A DNA stretch of 7,135 nucleotides from NCBI GenBank assembly GCA_900762945.1, contig CAAFIN010000117.1:1-7135 (forward strand). Direction: 5' to 3'. Below, piece after piece: positions 6,396-7,135 of the stretch. The notes beneath the pieces were generated by a model that made no database searches, was not told the DNA's origin, and saw nothing but the letters and a program-made list of their open reading frames with translations. The stretch's first letter is position 1; every line of letters begins with the position of its first letter. The DNA comes from Clostridia bacterium (GTDB taxonomy: Bacteria > Bacillota > Clostridia > Christensenellales > Pumilibacteraceae). Position numbers and translations under genes: made by a program.

Positions 6396-7086
6396 TAGTT
6401 TTATCTCCTTCGGGAGCGTCGCTCTCTTCGTATTTAACGAACATTATACAAAAGCCGATCGCCAGAAAACCGCACGAGGCAAGTATCGCGTAACTACCGA
6501 TCTCGTTCGTGAGGATATACCCCAGTCCCGCGCCCGTCATGAACAGCACGATCACTCCGAAATAAATCGCCGCGCGGAACAGCGCGCTTTTGCTTTTCGT
6601 AGCCACTGCGGCGAACAGCGATTCCGCGCAACTGCGGATATTGCCGATGCACATAGTGCTGGCGAACGAGCCGCCCTCGATCTTGCGGAACGACTGGACC
6701 TGCGCCGCGCACACGAACGACACGAGCGCGTCGGCAAGCACGTTAAGTTCGGTCGGGATAAACGCCACGCCGCACAACACCGCGATTTCGGCGGCGAGAA
6801 CGATCTGCCGCCAGTGCACGGTTTTCACCGCAAAGAACACTTTTCGGATCGTTTCCGCGAACAGCACTCCCGCAAAGAACGACAGCACCGGGATCGCGTA
6901 CTTCAGACACTCCGAAAAATTCCCCGAGAACAGGTTCACGCCGAAGAATACGACGTTTCCCGTCTGCGCGTTGGCAAAGACTTCGCCGCGGTAAAACCAG
7001 GTGTAAGCGTCCTGAAGCCCGCCCGACAAAATCAAAAAAGCCAGCATCACGAACGATTCGGAAACTTGTCTGCGTTTTGATTTCAT
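6388..7086 (-). CDS. YoaK/DUF1275-family membrane protein
   Basis: Integral membrane protein of 232 residues, matching by eye the YoaK (DUF1275) family, whose function is not established. GGLQDAYTW lies at 22 to 30 and EVFANAQTGNVVFFG at 35 to 49, both family hallmarks. The second half carries a related FASTMCIGNIR at 141 to 151, suggesting the internal repeat seen in these proteins. About six hydrophobic segments: 11-29, 62-83, 93-111, 115-131, 169-192 and 197-217. The ATG at 7086 forms an ATGA overlap with an apparent upstream stop. The nearest site, GAGG, is 12 bases away, rather far. The frame stays open to the window edge, so a slightly earlier start is possible. It overlaps atpB by 8 bases and occupies the place where atpI often lies, but it does not look like AtpI. 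Confidence 0.8.
   Translation of the reverse strand: MKSKRRQVSESFVMLAFLILSGGLQDAYTWFYRGEVFANAQTGNVVFFGVNLFSGNFSECLKYAIPVLSFFAGVLFAETIRKVFFAVKTVHWRQIVLAAEIAVLCGVAFIPTELNVLADALVSFVCAAQVQSFRKIEGGSFASTMCIGNIRSCAESLFAAVATKSKSALFRAAIYFGVIVLFMTGAGLGYILTNEIGSYAILASCGFLAIGFCIMFVKYEESDAPEGDKTID
6405..6410 (-). promoter_or_regulatory. Ribosome-binding site that decides the TTG start of atpB
   Basis: The minus strand reads AAGGAG followed by 9 bases (ATAAAACTA if the final G of the motif is followed by ATAAAACTA) and then TTG at 6395. It lies within the 3' end of the DUF1275 gene. It supports the leader-containing form of subunit a and coupling to the upstream gene. Confidence 0.75.
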
Positions 7087-7135
7087 TCTGCCGAAGTGCC
7101 TCGCTTTTTGCTTGCTTTCGTATAGTCCGACCGAT
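7083..7135 (-). CDS. Possible C-terminal end of an upstream gene (partial)
   Basis: The minus strand in one frame encodes RSDYTKASKKRGTSAE and a TGA stop that overlaps the ATG of the DUF1275 gene as ATGA. Four-base overlaps of this type are typical of coupled operon genes, and the basic hydrophilic tail could end a membrane protein. Only 16 codons are visible, so identity is unknown. AtpI would be one guess from operon position, with no sequence support. The other two frames are also open here, so this could be chance. Confidence 0.35.
   Translation of the reverse strand, partial: RSDYTKASKKRGTSAE

Noticed and set aside
5992..7080. A 362-codon plus-strand open frame opposite atpB and the DUF1275 gene
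   Set aside because: It is antisense to two supported membrane-protein genes, with a low-complexity charged translation.

Overview
The window holds one nearly complete F-type (F1FO) ATP synthase operon, read entirely from the minus strand. It runs right to left: the last codons of an unidentified upstream gene (window edge), a YoaK/DUF1275-family membrane protein, atpB (a), atpE (c), atpF (b), atpA (alpha), atpG (gamma), atpD (beta), atpC (epsilon), then a short AT-rich downstream stretch with a weak hairpin. Every gene has a recognisable Shine-Dalgarno sequence. Junctions are tight (ATGA, TAATG and GTGA overlaps, a 17-base atpF/atpA overlap, and gaps of 13 to 45 bases), so this reads as a single translationally coupled transcript. 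The promoter must lie beyond the right edge.

The gene order is the usual bacterial B-E-F-(H)-A-G-D-C order, but no separate atpH (delta) gene lies between atpF and atpA. Instead the alpha protein carries about 78 extra N-terminal residues. These align, with one single-residue shift, to the C-terminal domain of the delta/OSCP subunit as I remember it from E. coli. The predicted product is a delta-CTD/alpha fusion that has lost the delta N-terminal helical domain. That domain normally docks delta onto the alpha N-termini, and a covalent fusion would make it unnecessary. Because F1 has three alpha chains, the enzyme would carry three stator-binding domains instead of one. This is the most interesting feature of the window.

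Two membrane subunits are also unusual. Subunit c is 147 residues instead of about 70 to 90: a signal-peptide-like leader and an acidic Thr-rich linker precede the normal hairpin. Subunit a also begins with an extra basic/hydrophobic leader. Both leaders fit the expected topology, in which the cores of a and c have their N-termini outside the cell. The c-subunit ion site has Glu, Thr and Tyr at positions used by Na+-binding c subunits, but Met where the Na+-type Gln sits, so the coupling ion is uncertain.

The organism looks like a Gram-positive anaerobe-type bacterium, probably Bacillota/Clostridia. The grounds are strong GGAGG-type ribosome-binding sites, TTG and GTG starts, AT-rich non-coding DNA beside GC-rich genes, and Clostridia-like subunit sequences. 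This is inference. The genes would act together as a membrane rotary machine: a and c move the ion, gamma and epsilon form the rotor stalk, alpha and beta form the catalytic head, and b plus the delta-like domain form the stator. There is no gene-free stretch longer than 62 bases.
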